In this document: in pieces, positions 17,313-26,486 of the stretch
Numbering within the stretch: the stretch's first letter is position 1
Layout: each line of letters opens with the position of its first letter
The notes under the pieces: generated by a model
Database searches by the model: none
What the model was told of the DNA's origin: nothing
Seen by the model: only the letters and a program-made list of their open reading frames with translations
NCBI RefSeq assembly: GCF_963668475.1
Contig: NZ_OY764544.1
Location: 1,364,001 to 1,428,000, forward strand
DNA from: an uncultured Methanospirillum sp.
GTDB taxonomy: Archaea > Halobacteriota > Methanomicrobia > Methanomicrobiales > Methanospirillaceae
Reading direction: 5' to 3'
Length of the DNA: 64,000 nucleotides
Position numbers and translations under genes: made by a program

Positions 17313-18218
17313 ATGGACGTCGATCCCCGATTATACTCCCGAGGGGGTATCATTACTGAGCGAGATCCTGAAAAATGCATTATCCGCCTCAGAATTGCCG
17401 CTGGAATGACTACTCCAGAACAGCTCATAGGAATCGGAAAGATCGCCCGCACCTATGGTGATGGCAGGGTACATCTGACGGTCCGCCAGACTATTGAGAT
17501 CCCCGGTGTTGATCCCAAACGGATCGTCCCGATGCTGACCGCACTCAAGGATATCGGCACTCCTCTCGGTTCAGAGCGGCAGGAGATCGTCAACGTTACA
17601 GCTTGCATGGGGACTGATCATTGTAAATATGCGAATATTGACTCCCTGGCCCTCGCAAAAGAGATCGATACCAAATTTTTTGGTAAGGAGATGCCTGTTA
17701 AGGTGAGGATTGCCATCTCTGCATGCCCAAACGGATGTGCAAGTGAGCGATTAAACGAGATCGGTATAACCGGAGTCAGGGAGCCATACCGGGATCACGA
17801 TGCATGTACAGGCTGTGGAACCTGCGAAAAGTACTGCAGAGAGAAAGCGATAATCATCAAAAGAGGCATTGTTGATCTCGATAAAGCACGGTGCATGGAG
17901 TGTGGTATCTGTGTTCTGCCCTGTCCATTTGAAGTATTGAAAGCGAGTGAACCAAGGTACCGGATCACCATTGGGGGAAGACGGGGTCGTCATCCAAAGA
18001 TAGGGAGAGAGTTGATCACCGTATCGAGCCCGGAAAAAGTAATGGAGATCGTAGGAAAGATCATCAGGTGGATATATGAACTGGCCTCTAGCGATCAGAT
18101 GCTCCCTGAACAACTTGATGAGATCGGATTTGATGAATTTAAGAGGACTATTCGGGAAGAGTACGCAGAAAAGAGGGTATGGCCTCCGGAAAATGAAGTT
18201 GAATCCGACCTCCTCTGA
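17313..18218 (+). CDS. Siroheme sulfite-reductase-like protein with ferredoxin domain (small Dsr-like/AsrC type)
   Basis: A 301-residue redox enzyme. C98-x5-C104 (TACMGTDHC) and C138-x3-C142 (SACPNGC) are the ligands of the coupled siroheme-[4Fe-4S] centre. A ferredoxin insert follows with CTGCGTCEKYC and CMECGICVLPC. The layout matches AsrC and the Dsr-like proteins of methanogens, single small proteins that may reduce sulfite, nitrite or a related substrate, or act in assimilation. I chose ATG 17313 because an upstream ATG at 17226 adds unlike sequence overlapping the divergent promoter. The neighbouring TusA/YeeE genes and the rubredoxin downstream support a sulfur-metabolic role. Confidence 0.85.
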   Translation: MDVDPRLYSRGGIITERDPEKCIIRLRIAAGMTTPEQLIGIGKIARTYGDGRVHLTVRQTIEIPGVDPKRIVPMLTALKDIGTPLGSERQEIVNVTACMGTDHCKYANIDSLALAKEIDTKFFGKEMPVKVRIAISACPNGCASERLNEIGITGVREPYRDHDACTGCGTCEKYCREKAIIIKRGIVDLDKARCMECGICVLPCPFEVLKASEPRYRITIGGRRGRHPKIGRELITVSSPEKVMEIVGKIIRWIYELASSDQMLPEQLDEIGFDEFKRTIREEYAEKRVWPPENEVESDLL

Positions 18219-18256
18219 CGAATGGGTTAATTAAATAATAGTGGAGTAATTCATTC

Positions 18257-18424
18257 ATGCAAAAGTACCAATGCCTGGAATGTGCTTACATTTACGATCC
18301 GGAAAAAGGGGATAAGACTCAGAATATTCCTCCGGGAACATCCTTTGAAAAACTCCCAAAAACCTGGGTATGTCCTGAGTGTAAAATTTCCATCCTTAAA
18401 AAAGGTATCTGGGCTCCAAGATGA
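18257..18424 (+). CDS. Rubredoxin
   Basis: A 55-residue protein starting at ATG 18257. It has CLEC at residues 6-9 and CPEC at 39-42, the four iron ligands of rubredoxin, plus the family's Y-x-Y-DPEKGD and TWVCP surroundings. It is a one-electron carrier. The usual CPxCG is CPECK here, and the C-terminal tail (KKGIWAPR) is unusual. It follows the sulfite-reductase-like gene by 38 bases and may supply its electrons. Confidence 0.9.
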   Translation: MQKYQCLECAYIYDPEKGDKTQNIPPGTSFEKLPKTWVCPECKISILKKGIWAPR

Positions 18425-19253
18425 CCAGTTCCTGAACCCCTTTTTTTCACAACACAATCTTTTGATACGCTTCTTTCTTAGAGAATATTCAGGCGCTTGC
18501 AAAAAAAACCTGTTCCGGTTGTCTGAATGACTCTCGTGTTCGTGTATTGACACCCTCTGCAGGGCATTCATGTTGCATGAGATCAGTAACTCTTGTGAAG
18601 AAGTTTAATGCATCTATGGATGAACCGGCTATCATCAGGGGTAAATATCAGGGAGAGATCTTCACTCCAAACAATGCCATGTATACACCTCTTTTTGCGC
18701 TTTAGGTAATTATCAATGAATTTACGATTTTTCATATTGTGCCTATTCCTCTGGGCATCATGAGGGAGGGAGGAGTTTGAGATAGCAATGGTTAGGCATA
18801 GATATTATTGAATTAATTCCATTAATTTTAGAAAAAACGGATTATTTCAATTAAAACAGATTGCGATAGGAAATTGTGCCCAATATCTTGGTTAAACAAT
18901 TTCAGTATATTACTCCCACCAAAAAAAGACTGTGTGCCCAATTCAAAACTCAAACCATAACGCTTATAAGGTATATCTGAGGCATTTTCTAAAATCTCCA
19001 CGGAAAAAATCCAAATCCTTTATATTACCCGAGTAGACCGTTATTCAATCGGGATAGATCTGCGTATGTACTCGTCTCCTTGATCCTGGGAACTCCGGTG
19101 ATAATGCTGGGCCAGGGGTCGCAGATGAGTACATAGTTCAGAACTATACCGGCAAAACGGGATACAATTCGGGATAGTATTCCGTGTCTCTATGAATTCC
19201 CCTTCAGGAAATAGCAGTATCAGGAAGGGACACTCCCAGAATGGAGCTTCGAG
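18425..19253. promoter_or_regulatory. Long upstream region and leader of fmd operon 1
   Basis: About 830 bases with no accepted gene (a 42-codon frame at 18577-18705 is unsupported). TATA-like TTTATATTA at about 19018-19026 would give a leader of roughly 200 bases before fmdD. GTGCCCAAT-type sequences occur at about 18876-18884 and 18934-18942, and GTGCCTAT at about 18739-18746. CGGGATA is repeated at about 19050, 19158 and 19170. Confidence 0.4.
19065..19147 (+). ncRNA. Predicted stable stem-loop in the fmd operon 1 leader
   Basis: TATGTACTCGTCT (19065-19077) pairs with AGATGAGTACATA (19123-19135) over 13 bp with one G-U. An inner helix pairs GATCCTGG (19082-19089) with CCAGGGGTC (19112-19120) with one bulge. 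ATAGT/ACTAT (19133-19147) can form a second hairpin that shares three bases with the long stem, so the two are partly exclusive. It is a candidate regulatory leader; no known RNA family is recognised. Confidence 0.45.
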
Positions 19254-19679
19254 ATGACGAACAAGATTACCCTTAACATGATCACCTGCCGGACAATCCA
19301 GCAGGGGGTTGCAATGGAGACAGGAAAGACTTCTCAGAAGTACTTTGATGCTGCCTCTATCATCCACATGCACGAGGATGACATGAAAAAACTGGGGATC
19401 ATGGCAAACACCAATGTCAAAGTCACCAGTAAGGATGGAAGTGTAGTGGTCAAGGCAGTCAGAACCCGTGAAGATCTGGTTCCAGGTCTTGCACACATTC
19501 CAATGGGACCCTGGGCAAACGCCATCGTCTCAGCATATACATACTCAACCGGAGAACCATGCTTCAAGGGATTCCCGGTCGATATTGAACCAGCACCAGA
19601 GGAGCGGATTATGGGAGCTGTCGAGATAGTTCAGACCCTCTGTTATGGACCTGATAGAAAACCACCGGTGAGGAGTTAA
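19254..19679 (+). CDS. fmdD: Formylmethanofuran dehydrogenase subunit D (copy 1)
   Basis: A 141-residue molybdopterin-dinucleotide-binding domain protein. The start TLNMITCRTIQQG and the later VTSKDGSVVVKA and GPWANAIV segments match FwdD/FmdD, which completes the pterin-binding site of subunit B. First gene of operon D-B-A-C; fmdB follows after two bases. A paralog is at 28617-29030. Whether this set carries W or Mo cannot be settled from sequence by eye. Confidence 0.93.
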   Translation: MTNKITLNMITCRTIQQGVAMETGKTSQKYFDAASIIHMHEDDMKKLGIMANTNVKVTSKDGSVVVKAVRTREDLVPGLAHIPMGPWANAIVSAYTYSTGEPCFKGFPVDIEPAPEERIMGAVEIVQTLCYGPDRKPPVRS

Positions 19680-19681
19680 AT

Positions 19682-21010
19682 ATGCCAAAAGTTGTTACCG
19701 ATGTTGTATGTCCATTTTGTGGGACATTATGCGATGATCTTGTAATAACGGTTACTGATGATGAAACCGATATCATTGACTGCCAGAACGCCTGTGCAAT
19801 CGGTGCTGAGAAGTTCCTTCACCTTTCAAAGGCTGCAGGTCATCACAGAGTAACCCGCCCACGCAAACGCCAGCCTGACGGAACCTACAAAGAGATCACC
19901 TACGACGAGGCCATCGAATATACCGCCCAGATGCTGGCAAAGTCCAAGAAGACACTCTGGTACGGATGGGCATCGACAAGCTGCGAAGCAATGTCTATCG
20001 GACACAAGGTTGCAGAAAAGGCCGGAACAATGGTCGACAACTGTGCAACCGTCTGTCACGGCTCCTCACTTCTGGCAATCCAGGATGTCGGTGTTCCTTC
20101 CTGTACCCTCGGAGAAGTCAAGAACCGTGCAGACCGTGTCGTCTTCTGGGGATGTAACCCGGCACACGCTCACCCACGTCACATGTCCAGGTACTCAATC
20201 TTCCCACGTGGATTCTTCACAACCAAGGGCCACAAGGGTAGGAAGATCATCTGTGTTGACTGCCGGTACACTGACACAGCAAAGTGCGCTGATGAATTCA
20301 TCCAGGTTGAGCAGTCATACGACTACGAACTTCTCGATGCATTCAGAACCGCTCTTCGTGGAGAACCAATCCCTGATGTAGTCGGTGGTGTTCCGAAAGA
20401 GAAGATCATATCAGCTGTCGAGACCCTGAAGGAAGGAAGGTTCGGCGTTATCTTCTTCGGAATGGGTATGACCCACACCCTGGGCAGAAACCACAACATC
20501 GATATCGCAATCAACTTCACCCGCGACATGAACGACTACACCAAGTTCGCCATCGTCGCTATGAGAGGACACTGGAATGTTACCGGTTCAGGACAGGTAC
20601 TCTCCTGGCAGTACGGATTTCCATACTGTGTGGACCTTACCCGTCGGACCCATGCACGATACCAGCCTGGTGACACATCTTCTGTCGATCTCCTCCGCAG
20701 AAAAGAGGTTGATGCCTGTATCTGTATCGCTTCAGATATCGGAGCACACTTCCCGATTGAAGCAACCCGTCATATGGCACAGATTCCATCAGTCTGTATC
20801 GACCCGCACATCAACCTGACCACCGAGATCTCTGATGTTCACATCCCGGTCGCCCTGGTCGGTGTTGAGGTTGAAGGCTGTGCATACCGGATGGATAATG
20901 TCCCAATGGCATGCCGGAAAGTCATCAACCCACCAGAGGGGATGCTTACCGACGAAGAACTCCTTGAAAAGATCTATGTACGTCTCTGTGAAATCATGGG
21001 GGATTCATAA
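19682..21010 (+). CDS. fmdB: Formylmethanofuran dehydrogenase subunit B (copy 1), catalytic
   Basis: A 442-residue W/Mo-bis-pterin catalytic subunit that reduces CO2 to formate inside the Fwd/Fmd complex. The N-terminal 4Fe-4S ligands are C10, C13, C17 and C38 (CPFCGTLC). The metal-ligand cysteine is expected at C125 in NCATVCHGSS; it is Cys, not selenocysteine. The HAHPRHMSRYSIFPRGFF segment is family-typical. The N-terminus CPFCGTLCDDL is closer to the tungsten FwdB pattern I recall from Methanothermobacter than copy 2 is (CPYCGCSCDDV), a weak hint only. Confidence 0.95.
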   Translation: MPKVVTDVVCPFCGTLCDDLVITVTDDETDIIDCQNACAIGAEKFLHLSKAAGHHRVTRPRKRQPDGTYKEITYDEAIEYTAQMLAKSKKTLWYGWASTSCEAMSIGHKVAEKAGTMVDNCATVCHGSSLLAIQDVGVPSCTLGEVKNRADRVVFWGCNPAHAHPRHMSRYSIFPRGFFTTKGHKGRKIICVDCRYTDTAKCADEFIQVEQSYDYELLDAFRTALRGEPIPDVVGGVPKEKIISAVETLKEGRFGVIFFGMGMTHTLGRNHNIDIAINFTRDMNDYTKFAIVAMRGHWNVTGSGQVLSWQYGFPYCVDLTRRTHARYQPGDTSSVDLLRRKEVDACICIASDIGAHFPIEATRHMAQIPSVCIDPHINLTTEISDVHIPVALVGVEVEGCAYRMDNVPMACRKVINPPEGMLTDEELLEKIYVRLCEIMGDS

Positions 21011-22732
21011 ATGACTGAGTATCTGATTAAGAACGGTCATGTCTTTGATGTCGTCAGCGGTGTAAAGGGAGACAAGAAAGACATCGCAATAAAAGACGGA
21101 AAGATCGTCGAGAAGGTCTCTTCAAAGGCCAAGACAGTCGATGCATCCGGCAAGACCGTCATGGCCGGAGCACTTGACATTCACTCCCACGTGGCTGGTC
21201 CGAAAGTAAACCTCGGTCGCTGGTTCAGACCAGAAGACAAGTGGTTCAGGGGACAGATGCGTGGCGGTATTGTCAAGGAGACCTCCCGCATGGAGCAGGG
21301 ATTCTCGATTCCATCCGTCTTCAGGACCGGATACTGCTACGGCAGAATGGGATACACCTTCGTCATGGAAGCAGCAATGCCTCCAATGTATGCACGGCAC
21401 GTCCACCATGAGATCCATGAGACTCCGATCATCGATGAAGCAGCACTGCCGGTATTCGGTAACAACTGGTTCGTCATGGAGTACCTCAAGGAGAAAGAGG
21501 TAGAGAAGACTGCAGCATATATTGCCTGGCTCATGAGGGTGACCAAGGGATACGGTATCAAGGTCGTCAACCCAGGTGGCACTGAAGCATGGGGATGGGG
21601 TCTGAACTGTCTCGGCATCAACGATGAAGTTCCGTACTTCGATATCACTCCGGGAGAGATTGTATCCGGTCTGATTGAGTGCAATGAATACCTCGGCCTT
21701 CCGCACTCTGTTCACCTTCACCCGAACAGCCTTGGTGACCCGGGGAACAATCCGGTAACCCTCGACACCATGAAGCTTGCCTCAAAATACAAAGCAAACA
21801 ACAAGTTCGGCCGTGAGCAGGTTCTGCATATGACTCACCTCCAGTTCCACTCCTACGGTGGTTCAGGCTGGGGAGACTTCTGCTCTGCATCCAAGGAGAT
21901 CATGGATTACGTCAACAAGCACCCGGAGATCACCTTTGATACCGGTAACGTAACCCTTGATGAGACTACCACGATGACTGCAGACGGTCCGTTCGAACAC
22001 CATCTCTGTGCACTCAACCACCTCAAGTGGTGTAACGTGGATGTCGAACTCGAGACTGGATCAGGTGTCGTGCCGTTCATCTACAGCCCGAACGTCTTCC
22101 CCTGTGCAGTGCAGTGGGCAACCGGTCTTGAACTTGCCCTCCTCTCAAATGATCCAATGCGGACCATGATCACCACTGATCACCCGAACGCCGGTCCATT
22201 CACCCGCTACCCACGTGTCTTCAAGTGGCTCCTCAGCAAGAAGACCCGTGATGAGCAGATGGCAGCCTTCAAGAACAGTGGAAAGGTAGCCGACGCAACC
22301 ATCCTGAACGAACTGGATCGTGAGATCACCCTTTACGAACTCTCACAGATGACCCGTGCTGCTCCGGCAAAGGCTCTTGGTCTCTCAAGTTCCCGTGGTG
22401 GTCTTGCAGTTGGTATGGATGCAGAAGTTGCAATCTATGACATAGATCCGACAAAGCTCCCAACTGATCCGGAAGAGTACGAGAGAGTATTCTCAAATGT
22501 CTCATATCTGTTCAAGAATGGGGACATGGTCATCAAAGAGGGAAGCATCATTCTTGAGAACCCAACCAAGATGACATTCTGGGTCAATGCACAGGTTCCT
22601 GATAACAAGCAGGTTACCCGTGACGTCAGGGAGAAGTTCCTCAGGTACTACACCGTTACCCAGCCAAACTACGAAGTTCCTGACTCATATGCACCCCACC
22701 CGCATGTGATTGAAACAACCGCAAATGTGTGA
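21011..22732 (+). CDS. fmdA: Formylmethanofuran dehydrogenase subunit A (copy 1)
   Basis: A 573-residue amidohydrolase-fold subunit. The binuclear metal motif HxH is at H58/H60 (LDIHSHV), with later ligands in HLHPNSLG, HMTHLQFHSY and TTDHPNAGPF. In the complex it condenses formate, delivered through an internal channel from subunit B, with methanofuran. It starts directly after the fmdB stop. Length and motifs are complete. Confidence 0.95.
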   Translation: MTEYLIKNGHVFDVVSGVKGDKKDIAIKDGKIVEKVSSKAKTVDASGKTVMAGALDIHSHVAGPKVNLGRWFRPEDKWFRGQMRGGIVKETSRMEQGFSIPSVFRTGYCYGRMGYTFVMEAAMPPMYARHVHHEIHETPIIDEAALPVFGNNWFVMEYLKEKEVEKTAAYIAWLMRVTKGYGIKVVNPGGTEAWGWGLNCLGINDEVPYFDITPGEIVSGLIECNEYLGLPHSVHLHPNSLGDPGNNPVTLDTMKLASKYKANNKFGREQVLHMTHLQFHSYGGSGWGDFCSASKEIMDYVNKHPEITFDTGNVTLDETTTMTADGPFEHHLCALNHLKWCNVDVELETGSGVVPFIYSPNVFPCAVQWATGLELALLSNDPMRTMITTDHPNAGPFTRYPRVFKWLLSKKTRDEQMAAFKNSGKVADATILNELDREITLYELSQMTRAAPAKALGLSSSRGGLAVGMDAEVAIYDIDPTKLPTDPEEYERVFSNVSYLFKNGDMVIKEGSIILENPTKMTFWVNAQVPDNKQVTRDVREKFLRYYTVTQPNYEVPDSYAPHPHVIETTANV

Positions 22733-22742
22733 GGTACCAGGA

Positions 22743-23549
22743 ATGAAGACAGTAACAATAAAGATGGTAAAGGTCCCCGAACTTTATCTCGAAGGAGATA
22801 TGATCACTCCTGATCAGTTTGCGGGAAAGACAAACGAAGAGATTGCTGCCCTCCGTTGCTACGAAGGAAGAGAGACCTACAAACTTGGGGATTTCTTTGA
22901 GATCCATGGGGATGCAGTTGGTGCAACTCCGGAAGAGACCAAGGTCATTGTAACCGGTGACTGTAAGAAAGTCAAGTACATCGGCATGAACATGACAGCC
23001 GGAGAGGTTGTTGTGGAAAGCAGCTGCGATATGTACACCGGTGGATGGATGAAAGGAGGAAAACTCCACGTGAAAGGAAACGTGGACTCCTTCTCCGGTC
23101 TCGGTATGGAAGGCGGAGAATTTGTTGTCGACGGAAACGGCGGCAACTTCATCGGTGCCTCATACCGTGGTGACTGGCGTGGCATGCAGGGTGGTGTTCT
23201 CCGTGTCAAGGGCAATGTTGGCAGTGATATTGGTACCTTTATGAACGGTGGAACTCTCATCGTCGAAGGGGACGCCGATGTGCACATTGGAACCCACCAG
23301 GAAGGCGGGACCATCATCGTCAAGGGTAATGTCAACCGCCGTGTCGGTGGACAGATGGTGAAAGGGACGATCTATGTCTACGGAACCATCAACTACATGA
23401 TGCCCGGGTACAAGTACAACCAGGATGTTGAACTTGAGGTTGATGGGGACAAGGCGGTCTTTGCCGAGTACCTCGGTGACCTTGGAGAGCGTCACTCTAA
23501 GTCCAAGGGACAGGTTGTCTACGGTAAGATCTACCTGAAGAAGAACTAA
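22743..23549 (+). CDS. fmdC: Formylmethanofuran dehydrogenase subunit C (copy 1)
   Basis: A 268-residue beta-helix subunit related to the glutamate synthase alpha-subunit C-terminal domain. The tandem GxxxGxxxxxxG pattern (MKGGKLHVKGNVDSFSG, MEGGEFVVDGN, MQGGVLRVKGN, MNGGTLIVEGD) builds the helix that anchors subunits A and B. I take ATG 22743, preceded by GAGGT as in copy 2, rather than the ATG at 22710 inside fmdA. The unit ends in a T-rich sequence (CTCTCTTTTTTTAGCC). Confidence 0.94.
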   Translation: MKTVTIKMVKVPELYLEGDMITPDQFAGKTNEEIAALRCYEGRETYKLGDFFEIHGDAVGATPEETKVIVTGDCKKVKYIGMNMTAGEVVVESSCDMYTGGWMKGGKLHVKGNVDSFSGLGMEGGEFVVDGNGGNFIGASYRGDWRGMQGGVLRVKGNVGSDIGTFMNGGTLIVEGDADVHIGTHQEGGTIIVKGNVNRRVGGQMVKGTIYVYGTINYMMPGYKYNQDVELEVDGDKAVFAEYLGDLGERHSKSKGQVVYGKIYLKKN

Positions 23550-23603
23550 TCCTCTCTTTTTTTAGCCGGATTCTTCGGCCTTTAATCCCGAAAAATAGTA
23601 TGA

Positions 23604-24767
23604 TCAGTTCCTGATCATATCGATGAATGCTTCAATTCTGGTTCGTATCTGCTCTGTGTCAGCAGGTGAGTAATCAGTCTCGATCTGAATAACAGGAAGA
23701 TCCTTCTCTTTCATAGCCTTTGAAAGAATACGTGACTCGACATTGTACGTATGACAACCGATCCAGGTTATGTCCACAATGCCATCTGCGTTGTATTCTT
23801 CTGCAACTTTAGCCAGAATGTTCATCCGTTCGGTATTCGGGCTCATACAGGAGCAGGGAATCTGGAGATATTTCTTTGCAACAGCATGGACAAGATCGGA
23901 ATCAGAGGTATCAACATCATGGAGATACTGTTTCATTCCTGCACAGTTCTCGATGTAGATTACGGCTGCACCTGACTCCTCGATGATCTTCAGAACTTTT
24001 TCAGATCCTAGTCCAGTTGGAACACCGGTTACGATGATCCGTGGTGTGCCTTTTGGAAATGCTCCGGTACCGTTTGCCTTCATCTTCTTCCCTTCTTCAA
24101 TAAGGGCCTTCAGATGAGTGTTGAACTCTTCAGGATCATAAGTGAAGTTACGTGCCCAGGTCACTTTCAGCATGTCTAGTCCGGACAGCACAGGCGGGTC
24201 AGCTCTGTTGAGTTCGGCAACCTCTCTGATAAGTCGGCGCTGCTCATTCATCCGGTTGATGGCTGCTTTTAGAGAATCGGTTGTTATCGTAACTCCGAGA
24301 CGCTGTTCAATCTCGGTCTTGCAGCGTTGAACTTCCGAGTACCAGTAATCATCCTGTGCCTTGCCAGTAGCTCCCTGGGGAACCTGTAGAACAACGGTCG
24401 GTTTGAAGGTGTTCATCAATTCAAACATCTTCTTCTTGCCATCACAGGTTGTTTCACCTATGATAAACTCAGCATTGACAAAGAACGGACATTTGTCTGT
24501 TATGGCAAATCCATAACTGGATTTAATCAAAGGACAGAAGTTTCGTGGAAGGTCCTTCTCACCATCTGCGATCGGCTCTTCTTTTGTGGCACAAAGGGCT
24601 ACCGGGAATCCACCTGCTGCAAGAACAAGTTCCTGAGGGGCAAACACACAGTAAAATCCGACGATTGGAACTTTCTTCTCTTTTATTGCGGTAATTTCTA
24701 CTGATGCTCGGGGCATCGCCTGATCAAACCATGTTAATGATTCTGCTCTCATAGTAACTCCGGTCAT
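23604..24767 (-). CDS. 2-hydroxyacyl-CoA dehydratase-family / double-cubane-cluster protein (YjiM-like)
   Basis: A 387-residue protein. Cysteines in FYCVFAPQE, NFCPLIKSS, TDKCPFF, GETTCDGKK, ENCAGM and CSCMSPNTER follow the HgdB/HadB/YjiM family, in which an iron-sulfur cluster is charged by an ATP-driven activase. YjiM-type members include the double-cubane-cluster protein of Carboxydothermus, which performs ATP-driven low-potential reductions. The activase partner is encoded just upstream in the same direction (25001-25831). The substrate is unknown. An alternative start is Met6. A 233-base spacer separates it from the activase gene, so it may also have its own promoter. Confidence 0.85.
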   Translation of the reverse strand: MTGVTMRAESLTWFDQAMPRASVEITAIKEKKVPIVGFYCVFAPQELVLAAGGFPVALCATKEEPIADGEKDLPRNFCPLIKSSYGFAITDKCPFFVNAEFIIGETTCDGKKKMFELMNTFKPTVVLQVPQGATGKAQDDYWYSEVQRCKTEIEQRLGVTITTDSLKAAINRMNEQRRLIREVAELNRADPPVLSGLDMLKVTWARNFTYDPEEFNTHLKALIEEGKKMKANGTGAFPKGTPRIIVTGVPTGLGSEKVLKIIEESGAAVIYIENCAGMKQYLHDVDTSDSDLVHAVAKKYLQIPCSCMSPNTERMNILAKVAEEYNADGIVDITWIGCHTYNVESRILSKAMKEKDLPVIQIETDYSPADTEQIRTRIEAFIDMIRN

Positions 24768-25000
24768 TGGAATTGAATCAAAAGACAGAACAGTGATAAG
24801 AGATCCTCTCCCATCGCTCTGGCAACTGGTTGAAAGATTTCAATCAGGCAGAATATTCAGTCTCCTTAGTATTCACCATTGTGAAGGATATGAACCCATA
24901 TTCATCTGTTGATTAGGCAGTATTAATCGAAGAAGTTTCACAGGATTCGTAAAACTATCCCTGCAGACCTTGAAAAATGCGATAAAAGAACTCATAAGGG

Positions 25001-25831
25001 TTATATCATAACCCTTACCGGGACCAGCGGCCATGGATCAACTGTGCTTACAGACAGAACTGCCCCGATCGCACCGGAGAACTCGGCATGTTCAGGAACA
25101 CGGATCTCCTGCTGTATCAGGACCGACATTCTTGATACGATGTCCGCATTTGCAGATACCCCACCGGTAAAGATAACCGGTGGAGCCAGAGTCATTCGTG
25201 ATGCGAGAGAGAGCGTACGTCTGGCAATTGCGTCATTGATACCGGCAACTATCTCATGTACCGGACATCCGCGTGATAAGAGCCCGATGATTTCAGATTC
25301 CGCAAAGACTGTGCACATCGATGAGAGCCGGAGCGGTTCTGATTCTCTTCCAATGGAACCCATATCGCTCAGAGAGACAGATAAGGCATCTGCCATGATT
25401 GAAAGGAATCTGCCAGTACCTGCTGCACATTTATCATTCATTGCAAAATCTGATACTTTACCGGTATCTCCAAGGCTGATAACCTTCGCATCCTGACCAC
25501 CGATGTCGATCACGGTCCTGCATCCGGGAACGAGGTACACTGCTCCCTTCCCATGACATCCGATCTCATTGAGAACCTTCGAGGATCCGGGAACCATCTT
25601 GCGGCCATACCCGGTTGCAACGATGGTGACAGGAGGAGAACCCATTTGGCTGCTCATGGTGTCTATCAGTCCGGTAACACCCTGTTCATACGAGACTCCT
25701 GATGAGATCTCATGCAGGATCCAGGACGAACCAGTCCAGAGTGCCCCTTTTATCCTTGTTGAACCGGCATCTATCCCGAGGATCGGCATTCCTGGCACTC
25801 CACCCGTCTCATTGGTGATTTGTTCTGTCAT
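25001..25831 (-). CDS. ATP-dependent activase of the BadF/BadG/BcrA/BcrD (YjiL) family
   Basis: A 276-residue ASKHA-fold ATPase. GIDAGSTRIKG (phosphate 1), DIGGQDAKVIS (phosphate 2) and the cluster-binding cysteines in NDKCAAGTGRF and SMCTVFAESE are all present; FTGGVSANADI is the adenosine motif. A homodimer binding one bridging [4Fe-4S] cluster drives electrons into its dehydratase/double-cubane partner on ATP hydrolysis. The partner is the next gene downstream. The upstream methyltransferase ends 58 bases before this start. Confidence 0.9.
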   Translation of the reverse strand: MTEQITNETGGVPGMPILGIDAGSTRIKGALWTGSSWILHEISSGVSYEQGVTGLIDTMSSQMGSPPVTIVATGYGRKMVPGSSKVLNEIGCHGKGAVYLVPGCRTVIDIGGQDAKVISLGDTGKVSDFAMNDKCAAGTGRFLSIMADALSVSLSDMGSIGRESEPLRLSSMCTVFAESEIIGLLSRGCPVHEIVAGINDAIARRTLSLASRMTLAPPVIFTGGVSANADIVSRMSVLIQQEIRVPEHAEFSGAIGAVLSVSTVDPWPLVPVRVMI

Positions 25832-25889
25832 ACAGAGGCTCCATAATTACAGTGATAATGCAGACCGAGAATACATCGCCAGAGATCGA

Positions 25890-26486
25890 TCAGGTAACAC
25901 TTCCATGAATCAGAACAAGCCCGGCTGACCGCCTGATATCAGATACATAAAATCCACTCTGTTCAAGAAGGGAACTGATCTTAGGGCATGAACGAAGAAG
26001 TGCACGGGAGAGGAACGTCGATGAAGAGTGTTTCTGTTTATACGATCTGCCAATTTCACTCTCGATATCAATCTCAACAACGATGAGTGATCCGTGAGGG
26101 TGCATACACCGCTTGACCTCATTCAATATCATCACCGGATCTGTTGTAAAGCCGATGACGGTGATGAGAAATGCCTGAATGATTGATCCGTTCCGGATCG
26201 GGATATACTCGCCGCATCCCTGAATCACTCTGACGCCCCGCTGATATGCCATCCTGACCAGAGCATGGGATGGTTCGATCCCTACAAAAATACCAAGTGC
26301 TGAAGAAAACCTGCCTGATCCACACCCGATATCCAGGGTCGCACCTTCTCCGGTTCTGACAAAAGGTCTGATCAACTCCTGCTGTTCAGAGAAGAGATCA
26401 TGATTGTCATCAAACCAGTGATCATATTCTAAAGCACGTACCTCAAACGGATTTTCAGGATCTCTATCAGGAACCAGAAACACCAT
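25890..26486 (-). CDS. Class I SAM methyltransferase (small)
   Basis: A 198-residue methyltransferase with motif I LDIGCGSGRFSSAL (about residue 53), acidic motif II VGIEPS and a motif-IV-like IIQAFLITVIGF. Its 5' end overlaps the preceding small gene by 20 bases, so translation is coupled. It sits between that small protein and the activase. The substrate is unknown; the shared unit with a class V aminotransferase and the double-cubane pair suggests one pathway. Confidence 0.8.
   Translation of the reverse strand: MVFLVPDRDPENPFEVRALEYDHWFDDNHDLFSEQQELIRPFVRTGEGATLDIGCGSGRFSSALGIFVGIEPSHALVRMAYQRGVRVIQGCGEYIPIRNGSIIQAFLITVIGFTTDPVMILNEVKRCMHPHGSLIVVEIDIESEIGRSYKQKHSSSTFLSRALLRSCPKISSLLEQSGFYVSDIRRSAGLVLIHGSVT

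Noticed and set aside
18577..18705. A 42-codon frame (MRSVTLVKKFNASMDEPAII at its start)
   Set aside because: Possible remnant but no motif or conserved neighbour; not reported as a gene.
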